Assembly (NCBI GenBank): GCA_903865745.1
Contig: CAIPKV010000079.1
Coordinates: 42,920-106,919, forward strand
Direction of reading: 5' to 3'
From: an uncultured Verrucomicrobia subdivision 3 bacterium
Lineage (GTDB): Bacteria > Verrucomicrobiota > Verrucomicrobiia > Limisphaerales > UBA11358
DNA: 64,000 nucleotides
The notes under the pieces are model-generated. The model was not told the origin of the DNA, made no database searches, and saw only the letters and a list, made by a program, of their open reading frames with translations. This document shows positions 45,059 to 53,677 of this stretch, one piece after another. The stretch's first letter is position 1, and each line of letters starts with the position of its first letter. Position numbers and translations under genes: made by a program.

Positions 45059-46012
45059 TCACAGCTTGGCCGCCACAAACTGGGCCAGCTTCTGCGCATC
45101 CGCATTGAACAGGCGGATACCCTCAGCCGTCTTCTCCGTGGCCATCGCGTTTTCATTGAAGAGCCAGCGGAACTTCTTCTCATCCAAGGGCAGCTTCGCG
45201 ATCTGGCTGGCCCGCGCGATTTCCGGACTGAGCTTGCGCGCGAGCGGCGCTTCGGATTTTTGCAACTCCGCGAGCAGGTTCGGGCTGATGGTGAGCAAAT
45301 CGCAACCGGCCAATTCCTGGATTTCGCCAACGTTGCGGAAGCTCGCGCCCATCACCTCGGTCGCGTGGTCGAACTTTTTGTAGTATGAATAAATCTCCTT
45401 CACCGAAATCACGCCGGGATCTTCCGCCGGCGCAAAATCCTTTTTCTCCTTCGCCTTATACCAGTCCATGATGCGGCCCACAAACGGCGAAATCAGCTTC
45501 ACCTTCGCCTCGGCGCAAGCCACTGCCTGCGCGAGCGAGAAGAGCAGGGTGAGGTTGCAGTTGATGCCGTCGCGCTGGAGAATTTCCGCCGCGCGGATGC
45601 CCTCCCAGGTTGAGGCGATCTTGACCAAAATGCGCTCGCGCGCAATGCCGTGCTTCGCATACAGCTCAATGAAATGGCGGCCCTTGGCCACCAGCGCGTC
45701 CGTATCGAACGACAGGTTCGCATCCGTCTCCGTGGAGACGCGCCCCGGCACAATCTTCAAAATCTCCAGTCCGAACAGGATCGTCAAATCATCCAGGACA
45801 TTCGCCAGCAATTCCGCGCCGGCATACTTCGATTTGTTGTCGGCAATAGCCTTGGCCACGAGGAATTGGTATTCCGGCATCTGGGCCGCCTTGAGAATCA
45901 GGGATGGATTCGTGGTGGCATCGCGCGGGGCGAATTGTTTGAGGCTGGCGAAATCGCCGGTGTCGGCGACCACGACGGTAAATTGTTTTAGCTGGTCAAG
46001 TTGGTTGCTCAT
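45059..46012 (-). CDS. tal: Transaldolase
   Basis: The 317-residue protein (start at ATG 46012, six codons inside a longer frame) is TalB-like: [18 protein letters not shown], the Schiff-base Lys in [12 protein letters not shown] (K131), [18 protein letters not shown] and [10 protein letters not shown]. It exchanges three-carbon units in the non-oxidative pentose phosphate pathway. It is divergent from rhamnulokinase with 93 bp between the starts and precedes tRNA-His. Confidence 0.95.
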   Translation of the reverse strand: MSNQLDQLKQFTVVVADTGDFASLKQFAPRDATTNPSLILKAAQMPEYQFLVAKAIADNKSKYAGAELLANVLDDLTILFGLEILKIVPGRVSTETDANLSFDTDALVAKGRHFIELYAKHGIARERILVKIASTWEGIRAAEILQRDGINCNLTLLFSLAQAVACAEAKVKLISPFVGRIMDWYKAKEKKDFAPAEDPGVISVKEIYSYYKKFDHATEVMGASFRNVGEIQELAGCDLLTISPNLLAELQKSEAPLARKLSPEIARASQIAKLPLDEKKFRWLFNENAMATEKTAEGIRLFNADAQKLAQFVAAKL

Positions 46013-46061
46013 ATAAATTTCGTGCACCACGATACGCCTCTGACGCGCGTTGGCAAACTTT

Positions 46062-46089
46062 TTGACACCGCGCCGCCAATGCTTAAACT
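46062..46089 (+). promoter_or_regulatory. Candidate sigma-70 promoter of rhaB
   Basis: TTGACA (46062-46067), a 16-bp spacer and TAAACT (46084-46089, four of six matches) lie 16 bp before the rhaB ATG at 46106, which implies a very short leader. Confidence 0.45.
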
Positions 46090-46105
46090 GCCCCTGAATT
46101 TCTCT

Positions 46106-47566
46106 ATGCCAACTTACTATCTCGCCTGCGACCTCGGCGCCGACAGCGGCCGCCTCATTCTCGGTACTTTAGACCACGGTAAAATCACGCTCGAAGAGCT
46201 GCACCGCTTTCCCACTGGCGCCACCAAAGTCGCCGGCGCGCTGCACTGGGAATTTGATCGGCTGCTGAACGAACTCAAAACGGGTCTCAAAATCGCGGCT
46301 GCCAAAAACCTCCCCATCGCCAGTATTAGCACGGATTCGTGGGGCGTTGACTATGTCGTCTATGACGAACGCGGCCTGCCCGTGCTGCCTGTCTGGTGTT
46401 ATCGCGATGCGCGCACCGCGCAAGGTGCCGAGCTTGTGAAAGCCAAAGTCAGCTGGCCCGAGATTTACGCCGAGACCGGTATTCAGTTCATGACGCTGAA
46501 CACCATCTACCAGATTGCCACCGAACCGCCCGCGCGTCTGGCCCCGCCGCACCGGCTCCTCCTCATCGGCGACGCCTTTAACTTCTTCTGCTCCGGGGTC
46601 GCGCGCAATGAAGTTTCCCTCGCCAGCACCACCCAGCTCTATAACCCGACCCGCAAAGCCTGGTCGACTAAATTGTTTAACGCTCTCGGCCTGCGCCCAG
46701 ACTTGTTCGCACCCATCTGCGCGTCCGGCACCAAGCTCGGCCCCTTGAAGAAAAATCTCGCCACGGAAGTCGGCTTGCCGCCCATCGAAGTCGTTGCGAC
46801 TTGCTCGCATGACACCGGCGCGGCGGTGGCAGCGGTGCCCGCGAGCGGTGAGAACTGGGCTTATCTTAGTTCCGGCACTTGGTCCCTCATGGGTGTCGAA
46901 TGGCCGCACCCCGTTATCAATGACCAAAGCCGCAAGCTCGGTTTCACGAATGAGATTGGCTATGGCGACAGCGTGCGTCTGCTCAAAAACATTGTCGGCC
47001 TCTGGCTCATCCAGGAATCGCGCCGGCACTGGAACAAAGGGGCGAAGAAATATGAATTTGCCGAATTGGAAAAACTCGCCGCCGCCGCGCCGCCGTTCGT
47101 TTCCCTCATTGACCCCGACGACCAGCGTTTCCTCACCCCCGACAATATGCCTGGCAAGATTGCTGATTTCTGTCGCGGCACCGGCCAGCCTGTGCCGGCT
47201 GATATCGGCGCGTACGTGCGTTGCATCTACGAGAGCCTCGCGCTCTTTTATCGCGTCACCCTGCGCCGCACCGAGCGGCTGATTGAGAAGAAGATCGAAC
47301 GGCTCCATATCGTGGGCGGCGGCAGCAAAGATGCGACGTTGAACCAATTCACCGCCAACGCCCTAAAAATTCCCGTGCTCGCCGGGCCGACCGAATGTGC
47401 CGCGCTAGGCAACATCCTGATTCAAGGCATCGCCTTGGGTCATGTGGCATCGCACGCGGCCGCGCGGGAAATTGTACGGAATTCGTTTGAATTGAAAACG
47501 TTTACGCCGCAGGACGCCGAGCAATGGGATGCCGCCGCCGCGCGCTTCGAGAAATTGCTGGGGTAA
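46106..47566 (+). CDS. rhaB: Rhamnulokinase
   Basis: Starting at ATG 46106 ([20 protein letters not shown]), the 486-residue protein has the FGGY kinase motifs [52 protein letters not shown] and [19 protein letters not shown], with the pattern typical for RhaB. It phosphorylates L-rhamnulose at C1. The isomerase and aldolase are not in the window. A remnant of a second rhamnose route lies at 61524. Confidence 0.93.
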   Translation: MPTYYLACDLGADSGRLILGTLDHGKITLEELHRFPTGATKVAGALHWEFDRLLNELKTGLKIAAAKNLPIASISTDSWGVDYVVYDERGLPVLPVWCYRDARTAQGAELVKAKVSWPEIYAETGIQFMTLNTIYQIATEPPARLAPPHRLLLIGDAFNFFCSGVARNEVSLASTTQLYNPTRKAWSTKLFNALGLRPDLFAPICASGTKLGPLKKNLATEVGLPPIEVVATCSHDTGAAVAAVPASGENWAYLSSGTWSLMGVEWPHPVINDQSRKLGFTNEIGYGDSVRLLKNIVGLWLIQESRRHWNKGAKKYEFAELEKLAAAAPPFVSLIDPDDQRFLTPDNMPGKIADFCRGTGQPVPADIGAYVRCIYESLALFYRVTLRRTERLIEKKIERLHIVGGGSKDATLNQFTANALKIPVLAGPTECAALGNILIQGIALGHVASHAAAREIVRNSFELKTFTPQDAEQWDAAAARFEKLLG

Positions 47567-47574
47567 GGTGGCGC

Positions 47575-47597
47575 TTCCCATCAGCTGGGAAAATTTT
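47575..47597 (+). terminator. Weak hairpin after rhaB
   Basis: TTCCCA-TCAGC-TGGGAA forms a 6-bp stem followed by AATTTT, 9 bp after the rhaB stop. It is short for a strong terminator. Confidence 0.4.
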
Positions 47598-47722
47598 CCA
47601 TCGTGCCAATTGGCGAAATTCGCGTCTGTCCCGACCCAAAAACCGCGTTTTCGGCCCAAGCCCACTGCTGTCAACGGCTTAACCATATTTACCGTCCGCC
47701 AACTGTTGTTTTTTATACACGT

Positions 47723-47932
47723 ACAGACGTCTATGGCTCATTCACAGACGTCTGTTTGTCACGCACAGACGTCTATAGCTCACCCACAGACGTCTGTTTG
47801 TCAGGCACGAACGTCTATGGCTCACGCACAGACGTCTGTACGCGAGACACAGACGTCTATGGCTGACCCACGAACGTCTGTTTGTCCCGCACAAACGTCT
47901 TTGGCTGACCTAAAGACGTCCTTGTGAGCCGT
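47723..47932. repeat. 21-bp tandem array E (10 units)
   Basis: Ten units recur at exactly 21 bp. Each begins ACAGACGTCT or ACGAACGTCT (the last as AAAGACGTCC), and the tails alternate between ATGGCTCAC-like and GTTTGTC-like sequence, giving a 42-bp higher-order period in most of the array. ACAGACGTCTGT (for example 47744-47755) is a perfect 12-bp palindrome. The array begins 157 bp after the rhaB stop. Confidence 0.93.
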
Positions 47933-48172
47933 CCGCAAGTCGGTTCGGGCGGAACATTGACCGGTCAACCTCCTTTGTTGCCATCGGCTAACTCCGATCT
48001 TCCAGCTTGATTGGTTAAGGGCAATTTCTAGTTACCCAGCGTCAGGTGTGCCCTAAGGGTTGACCTCATCCCATATTCATGCGGTCTCGAATGATGGTTT
48101 ATGGCTGGATAATTGCTACTAATTATGTCATGTTTGTGACGTTTAAGGGCAGTTTTACACCCACTTTCTAAC
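47933..48172. other. Intergenic region with a TTGACCGGTCAA palindrome
   Basis: No gene is seen. TTGACCGGTCAA at 47957-47968 is a perfect 12-bp palindrome just beyond array E, and GTCA-N6-TGAC lies near 48127-48140 in front of the HEAT gene. Either could be a protein-binding site. No clear promoter was found. Confidence 0.4.
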
Positions 48173-49537
48173 ATGCTTTGGTGGACTCATCAGAAATTGC
48201 GCACGAGCAAACCGCAGGCGCGGCTCGAGCTCGTCGAACGGTTGGCTAGTGAAGGCGACCCGAAATCTATCGGCCTGCTCATCCTCGTCCTGAAAGATCC
48301 GGATGCGGAGGTGCGCTGTGCCGCCGCCAAGGCGCTGGTGGCTTTCAAAGATCGTCGCGCCGCCGCCCCACTGATTGAGATGCTCAAAGATACGGTGGCC
48401 TTGGCGCGCGCCGCCGCCTCCGAATCTCTCGGTAGATTGGGTGACCCGCTGGCGATTGATTGCTTGGTGCCGCTGCTGCGGGATCAGGATCAGATTGTGC
48501 GGGCCGTCGCGGCGCGCAGTTTGCAACGGCTCGGCTGGCGGCCGGCCACGGATGTTCAGAAAATTCACCAGATTCTTGCGCTCGGCAATTTGCAGATGCT
48601 GCTGACTATCGGTTCGGAAGCGGTCGAGCCCTTGCTGGAACTGATGCGGTACGGTCCGCCGAACAAACAGCTCGCCGCTGTCCGCACGCTGGGCCAAATC
48701 AAAGACCCGCGCCTCACGCGGTCCATGTTGGAAGCCTTGGAAAAAGACAGCCCCGCCGTGCGCATCGCCGCGCTCGATAACTTGGAACGCATCGCGGACC
48801 CGACGACTTATTCCGCCGTAATCAAATTGCTCAAAGACCCCAACTCCGGCGTACGCGCCGGCGCGGTGGATACGGCGGCGCGCTGCGGTGGCCGGCGGGC
48901 GGTACCGGAATTGGTGGCGGTGCTTGCCGATACTTTTTGGGATGTCCGGCGCGCGGCGGCCAAAGCCTTGGGTTCGCTCGGTGACCCGGCGGCGGTGCCC
49001 GGCCTGTGCGATTTAGTGAATGACCCGGACCATGATGTGCGCGAAGCCGTCATCGGGGCCCTCGGCAAGCTGGGCGACCAACGCGCCGTCGTTCCCATTG
49101 TCTCGGCGCTCATGGATGTGGAACGTACGGTGCGCAATCTGGCGCACTCGACGCTGCGGAAACTGGACCCGAACTGGGAGCGCTCGGAACAAGTGCGCGC
49201 GGCATTGCCCTCCATTCAATCGGCTTTGGCGCATCCGGATTATTGGGTGCGTTACAGTGCCCGGCAATTGTTGGAACAGCTCCGGCTGGATGCGGTTCAA
49301 ATCACGGAGCAGGTCAAATCGCCCGAGGTGGAGACCGAATTTGTTGCGCCGCACGTGGCCTTGCCCGCGCTGGCGGATTTGTTATTCGACCGCGACCGCG
49401 ATTTGCGCGTGGCGGCGGCGACCGCCCTGGGGCGTTTGCGCGAACGCGCCGCGGAATCCGTGCTGGCGGCCGCCTTGCGCGATGCGGATCTGGCGGTTCA
49501 GCGGGCCGCGCAAATGGCTTTGGCCGCGCTAAATTAA
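48173..49537 (+). CDS. HEAT-repeat protein (PBS-lyase-type repeats)
   Basis: The 454-residue protein consists of about a dozen helical HEAT repeats of around 31 residues, with recurring VRCAAAKALVAF, VRRAAAKALGSLGDPAAVPG and VREAVIGALGKLGDQRAVVP units. It has no signal peptide and no catalytic residues. Such proteins are scaffolds for protein-protein contacts. It is followed at 21 bp by the pseudo-receiver gene, suggesting a shared regulatory role. Confidence 0.9.
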   Translation: MLWWTHQKLRTSKPQARLELVERLASEGDPKSIGLLILVLKDPDAEVRCAAAKALVAFKDRRAAAPLIEMLKDTVALARAAASESLGRLGDPLAIDCLVPLLRDQDQIVRAVAARSLQRLGWRPATDVQKIHQILALGNLQMLLTIGSEAVEPLLELMRYGPPNKQLAAVRTLGQIKDPRLTRSMLEALEKDSPAVRIAALDNLERIADPTTYSAVIKLLKDPNSGVRAGAVDTAARCGGRRAVPELVAVLADTFWDVRRAAAKALGSLGDPAAVPGLCDLVNDPDHDVREAVIGALGKLGDQRAVVPIVSALMDVERTVRNLAHSTLRKLDPNWERSEQVRAALPSIQSALAHPDYWVRYSARQLLEQLRLDAVQITEQVKSPEVETEFVAPHVALPALADLLFDRDRDLRVAAATALGRLRERAAESVLAAALRDADLAVQRAAQMALAALN

Positions 49538-49558
49538 TTTCCCGACACATTTTTATTC

Positions 49559-50599
49559 ATGGCCAAAGCCACTCAAACCAATCAACCCAAATACGAACGC
49601 AGCGTATTGGTCGTGGATGACGACTGCGATGATTTGGCCATGGCAGGACAGGCGTTTCACGCCTTGAGCGATGATCGCTGGGAGGTGCATCTCGCTACCG
49701 ATGCGAGCGAAGGTCTGAAGGAGTTGCACCATGGAAAAATCCAGTTGGTCGTGCTGGCGGTGAACTCGCCGGTGGTAGATGTCGGGTTGCTTTTGGGTAG
49801 CTACGGCCCGGCCCAGGGTAATTTCAAAAAGGTGGTGCTGGCCAGCCCAGCTACGGAGGAAAGCCGCGCCGCCAGTCTGGCCGCCGGGGCTGACCTTTTT
49901 CTGGAGAAACCGATTTCACCCGAGGGCTTGAAATCGGTATTCGATCAGCTCTGCGACCTGTTGGATTGGAAAAGTGCGCCGGGCGTCAAAGGCGTGTTGC
50001 ATGGCGTTCCGCTGGCCGACCTCGTGCAGATGGAATGCGTCGGTGGTAATTCTTCCATCATCGAACTTTTTAACGAGCAGCCGCTCGGCCGGATTTATAT
50101 TGAGCAAGGGCTGATTGTCCATGCGGTTTGCGGCGATAAGTCCGGTGAACGCGCCTTTAATACCTTGTTCACCCTCACCGGCGGCACGTTCGAACTGCTC
50201 GAGTACGAAATACCGTCGGAGCGCACCATCAATCGCACCTGGGAATATCTGCTGGGCGAAGCGTTGCGCCTGCGCGAAGAACTCAACCAACGCGCTGAAG
50301 CCGGAAAGACTGGGGCCACGGGAGCGGAAGACGCGGCGGGCGGACCGTATGGCGAGGCGACGGAAATGCTCATCTGCTCACCCGAGGGCGAGGAGTTGTA
50401 TAGCTGGCAATGTGCGAATGCTGCCGAGCGGATAAAGCTGCTGCAAGCCATCGCCGAACGCGCTGAGAAGCTGATTCCCACGCTGCAACTCGGCCGGCTC
50501 GACCGCGTGGAAGTTCAAATGTCGGATGGCCGCGCCATCCTCCAGCCGCGCACCGACCGGATGATTTTTGTGCGCGTAGGCAATCCGGCAAAAGCATGA
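49559..50599 (+). CDS. Pseudo-receiver plus DUF4388 (PATAN-like) plus roadblock-like protein
   Basis: The 346-residue protein has a receiver fold (about 15-135) with the acidic cluster DDD (20-22) and K in LEKPIS, but the phospho-acceptor is Ala (A67 in LVVLAVNSP) instead of Asp, so it cannot be phosphorylated in the usual way. A DUF4388 domain follows (about 141-245, GVLHGVPLADLVQMECVGG, GRIYIEQGLIVHAVCGD). The last 90 residues resemble a Roadblock/LC7 fold. It overlaps the next gene (ATGA). Confidence 0.8.
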   Translation: MAKATQTNQPKYERSVLVVDDDCDDLAMAGQAFHALSDDRWEVHLATDASEGLKELHHGKIQLVVLAVNSPVVDVGLLLGSYGPAQGNFKKVVLASPATEESRAASLAAGADLFLEKPISPEGLKSVFDQLCDLLDWKSAPGVKGVLHGVPLADLVQMECVGGNSSIIELFNEQPLGRIYIEQGLIVHAVCGDKSGERAFNTLFTLTGGTFELLEYEIPSERTINRTWEYLLGEALRLREELNQRAEAGKTGATGAEDAAGGPYGEATEMLICSPEGEELYSWQCANAAERIKLLQAIAERAEKLIPTLQLGRLDRVEVQMSDGRAILQPRTDRMIFVRVGNPAKA

Positions 50600-50943
50600 A
50601 AGCCGATTTCAAAACCTGGTTTGTGCGCCTGCCCACGGTGCCGGGAATGCTATGCTGCGGCCTCCGCCAACCCAACGGCAAATGCGTGGGCTTCGGCGAT
50701 GAACGCGTTTATCCGCCGGAGAAAATTGAGCGGTTGTTGAAAGAATTTGGCGAACTGCACACGCCGCTCATTGCTGCGGAGTTTTATCCGCGTTGGTCCA
50801 CGTGGGCGTTTGGTTACGGACTGCTGCGCTATGTGGTGCGTTCGGACAAGCGCCTGCTGCTCTTGCTCGCCACGCCAGACTCGGAAGCCGCGCGCGAGCT
50901 TGACCGCATCTCCGAAGAATTCCTCGCGCCCGGTTTCAAGTAA
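50596..50943 (+). CDS. Small roadblock-like hypothetical protein
   Basis: The 115-residue protein starts inside the stop of the previous gene and reads like a short alpha/beta domain: GMLCCGLRQPNGKCVGFGDE, then LRYVVRSDKRLLLLLATPDS and a C-terminal helix. This resembles the C-terminal part of its neighbour and of Roadblock/LC7 proteins, the MglB-like regulators of small GTPases. Coupled translation suggests that the two proteins form a complex. The assignment is tentative. Confidence 0.65.
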   Translation: MKADFKTWFVRLPTVPGMLCCGLRQPNGKCVGFGDERVYPPEKIERLLKEFGELHTPLIAAEFYPRWSTWAFGYGLLRYVVRSDKRLLLLLATPDSEAARELDRISEEFLAPGFK

Positions 50944-50989
50944 GCGCAATTTTGCTTTTCCTTTTCGCGCCGGAAGTCATCTTGTCCGC

Positions 50990-51841
50990 GTGGTACTCAC
51001 CGTCCCTGAAATCCGCCGCGCTGTCCGCGCCGCGCTGGCCGAAGACCTCGGCAGCGGCGATGCGACCACGCTTGCCACGGTACCCGTCGATGCCAAATCG
51101 ACGGCCTACATGTGCGCGCGCGAACCGCTCACCGTCGCCGGCCTGCAATTTGCCAAAATCGCTTTTCAAGAACTGTCCATAAAAATCCAGCTCAAGGAAT
51201 ATGTCCGCGATGGCCAACGAGTGAAGGCGGGCGACCCGCTGTTGAAGATTTTCGGCTCGTCGCGCGCCCTCCTGAGCGCGGAACGCGTGGCGTTGAATTA
51301 CGTTCAGCGCTTAAGCGGCGTGGCCACTGCGACCGCGCAGTTTGTGTCGGCGGTCAAAGGCACGCGGGTGGAGATTCTGGATACGCGCAAGACTACGCCC
51401 GGCTGGCGGCGTTTTGAAAAATACGCGGTCGCGTGCGGCGGCGGGAAGAATCATCGGATGGGCCTGTTCGATCTGATTCTCATCAAAGACAATCATCTGG
51501 TGGCGCTCCGTGATGAAAAGCCGCATGCCATTGCCGCCGCCATTGCGCGGGCGCGGGAGAAGTTTCCGTTATTGAAGGTGGAAGTTGAAGCCGACACGCT
51601 GGTGCAGGTGGCCCAGGCCGCCGTGGCCGGAGCCGACATTATCCTGCTCGATAACATGACGCCGCAGCAGTTGCGGGCGGCCGTGAAAATCATCCGGGGC
51701 CGTTCGCAGACCGAGGCCAGCGGCGGCGTGAATTTGAAAACGGTGCGCGCGATTGCCCGGACGGGGGTGGATTATATATCCGTGGGCGCCATCACGCACT
51801 CGGCGCGCGCGGTGGACATCGGTTTGGATTTCGAAACATGA
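50990..51841 (+). CDS. nadC: Nicotinate-nucleotide pyrophosphorylase (carboxylating)
   Basis: The start is taken as GTG 50990 (reading VVLTVPEIRRAVRAALAEDL); the long frame with an ATG at 50747 lies inside the previous gene. The 283-residue protein has EDLGSGDATT, LNYVQRLSGVATATAQFV, ILDTRKTTPGWRRFEKYAVA, GGGKNHRMGLFD and LLDNMTP, all QPRTase signatures. It makes NaMN from quinolinate and PRPP in NAD synthesis. Its stop overlaps birA (ATGA). Confidence 0.94.
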   Translation: MVLTVPEIRRAVRAALAEDLGSGDATTLATVPVDAKSTAYMCAREPLTVAGLQFAKIAFQELSIKIQLKEYVRDGQRVKAGDPLLKIFGSSRALLSAERVALNYVQRLSGVATATAQFVSAVKGTRVEILDTRKTTPGWRRFEKYAVACGGGKNHRMGLFDLILIKDNHLVALRDEKPHAIAAAIARAREKFPLLKVEVEADTLVQVAQAAVAGADIILLDNMTPQQLRAAVKIIRGRSQTEASGGVNLKTVRAIARTGVDYISVGAITHSARAVDIGLDFET

Positions 51842-52839
51842 CGACCGACGCCACCATTCTTGCCGCTCTGCGCGCGAATCCCGAGGGCGTTTCCGGTGCG
51901 GACTTGGCCGAGCAACTAGCCATCAGTCGCGCGGCCATTTGGGCGCGGATTGATGAATTGCGCCAGGCGGGCTATGCGATTGAGGCGGGACCCCATTTTG
52001 GCTATCGCCTGGTCAGTTCGCCGGATGCGCTGCACGCGGATGATTTGCTCGCGCGTCTCGGCAAAACCAAAGTGATTGGCCGCGACATCCGGGTGTTTGA
52101 AGAAACCACTTCCACGAATGACATTGTCGAAAAACTGGCACGCGATGGCGTGAAAGAAGGCGCGGTGGTTTTCGCCGAATCCCAGACGAAGGGTAGGGGA
52201 CGGCTCGGGCGGAAATGGACTTCACCGACGCACAAGGGACTTTGGTTTTCCGTGTTGCTGCGACCCGAATTGAGTCCGCAGGAGAGCACGCAATTGACCG
52301 TGGCTTCCGCGACCGCCTTGCGTCGGGCCATTAAGAGCGTCACCGGGCTCGCGGCGGAAATCAAATGGCCAAACGACTTGCTCATCCATGGTAAAAAAGT
52401 CGTGGGCATACTTACGGAGATGAGCGCCGAGGTTGATCGCGTGCGCCATATAATCCTCGGCATCGGCGTGGATGTTAATCAGGACGCGACGGAATTTCCG
52501 CCGGAACTGCGGAAGATTGCGACGTCGTTGAAAGTTGAATCGGGCGAAGAAATCTGTCGCGCCGAACTGGCGACGGAAATCATCCGGGAACTGGATGCGG
52601 ATTATGCGCGGATTTGCGGCGGTAAATTTGCGGCGCTGGCGGATGAGTGGGAGACGGGCTGTCTGACCATTGGTAAACAGGTATCGGTGCAGATGGGCGC
52701 GAGATTTATTCGCGGCTCCGCCGAGGCGCTGGACGATGACGGCGCGTTGCTGGTTCGCACCGAGCATGGCCATCTGGAACGGATCATTGGCGGCGACGTG
52801 ACCTTGGAGAAATCAAGCAGGCAGAAGGATGAAGGCTGA
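51838..52839 (+). CDS. birA: Biotin--[acetyl-CoA-carboxylase] ligase BirA, with HTH
   Basis: The 333-residue protein has an N-terminal winged helix (about 1-65, GADLAEQLAISRAAIWARID) and the ligase domain with TTSTNDIVEKL, the biotinyl-AMP loop GRGRLGRKW (about 119-127), KWPNDLL and GIGVDVNQ. The HTH marks it as a bifunctional ligase/repressor of biotin genes, although no bio genes are nearby. It overlaps nadC at its start and ends just before the coaX start. Confidence 0.95.
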   Translation: MTTDATILAALRANPEGVSGADLAEQLAISRAAIWARIDELRQAGYAIEAGPHFGYRLVSSPDALHADDLLARLGKTKVIGRDIRVFEETTSTNDIVEKLARDGVKEGAVVFAESQTKGRGRLGRKWTSPTHKGLWFSVLLRPELSPQESTQLTVASATALRRAIKSVTGLAAEIKWPNDLLIHGKKVVGILTEMSAEVDRVRHIILGIGVDVNQDATEFPPELRKIATSLKVESGEEICRAELATEIIRELDADYARICGGKFAALADEWETGCLTIGKQVSVQMGARFIRGSAEALDDDGALLVRTEHGHLERIIGGDVTLEKSSRQKDEG

Positions 52840-52840
52840 A

Positions 52841-53590
52841 ATGACTTTGTTATTCGATATTGGGAATACCCACACGCATCTCGGTTTGGCTGACGATACG
52901 CGGGTCGTTAAACAAGGCGACATCCCGACGCTGGCTTGGTTTGGGGGTGGGGCGGCGGCGCGGATCAAACAATTTATTGGCAAGCATGAGATTGGCAGCG
53001 TGGTGTTGTGCAGTGTGGTTCCGCGCGTGACGCCGCTGGCTAAGAAATTTGTCCGCGCAACTTGGAAGACCGAGGCGCTCGAATTAAATGCCAAGACCGT
53101 TCGCGGTGTGGGCATTGATTATCCCAAGCCCAACTCCATCGGCCCGGACCGGCTCGCCAATGCGGTGGCGGCGCGTGCCCGATATGGCACGCCCGTGGTG
53201 GTGGTGGATTTCGGTACGGCGGTCACCTTCGATGTGGTCGATGCGCGCGGCAATTATGTGGGCGGCATCATTGCGCCAGGCTTGGCGGCGATGACGAATT
53301 ATTTGCACGAGAAAACCGCGCTGCTGCCGAAGATTGAGATTCGCGAGATTAAAACGGCCATTGGCAAAAGCACCGAAGAGGCGATGCTCGCGGGCGCGGT
53401 GCATGGTTATCGCGGGCTGGTGCGCGAGTTGATTAGCCAGTTGAAACGCGAGTTGCGCGTGAAGAAACTGCCGGTGGTCGCCACGGGCGGCTACGCAAAA
53501 TTGATTGCGGCGAAGTTGCCGGAGATTTCTGCCGTGGTACCGGATCTGACGCTCGAAGGGTTGCGGCTGGTGGGGCAAGCCAAGGTCTGA
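52841..53590 (+). CDS. coaX: Type III pantothenate kinase
   Basis: ATG 52841 (MTLLFDIGNTHTHLGLADDT) is preferred over 52829 because GAAGG is 5 bases upstream of it, while at 52829 the purine-rich tract abuts the start. The DIGNT motif with the catalytic Asp near residue 6, SIGPDRLANAVAA and VVDFGTAVTFDVV identify CoaX. It phosphorylates pantothenate, the first step of CoA synthesis, without feedback by CoA. It follows the birA stop directly. Confidence 0.95.
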   Translation: MTLLFDIGNTHTHLGLADDTRVVKQGDIPTLAWFGGGAAARIKQFIGKHEIGSVVLCSVVPRVTPLAKKFVRATWKTEALELNAKTVRGVGIDYPKPNSIGPDRLANAVAARARYGTPVVVVDFGTAVTFDVVDARGNYVGGIIAPGLAAMTNYLHEKTALLPKIEIREIKTAIGKSTEEAMLAGAVHGYRGLVRELISQLKRELRVKKLPVVATGGYAKLIAAKLPEISAVVPDLTLEGLRLVGQAKV

Positions 53591-53631
53591 AGTCCGATGG
53601 CCACAGTCAATGCCTGCCGGTTGGTGCGCGA

Positions 53632-53668
53632 GTTTAGACTTTAGACTTTGGGCTTTGGACTTTAGACT
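53632..53668 (+). repeat. Short imperfect tandem repeat before leuS
   Basis: Words of the type GACTTTAGACTTTGGGCTTT recur in the 40 bp before the leuS start, with a spacing of roughly 8-9 bp. It separates leuS from coaX and leaves no room for a normal ribosome-binding site except a weak one near the ATG. Confidence 0.7.
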
Positions 53669-53677
53669 GTTCGTTCT

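Noticed and set aside
47603..47927. Repetitive ORFs after rhaB
   Set aside because: They are translations of array E in two frames with no start signals.
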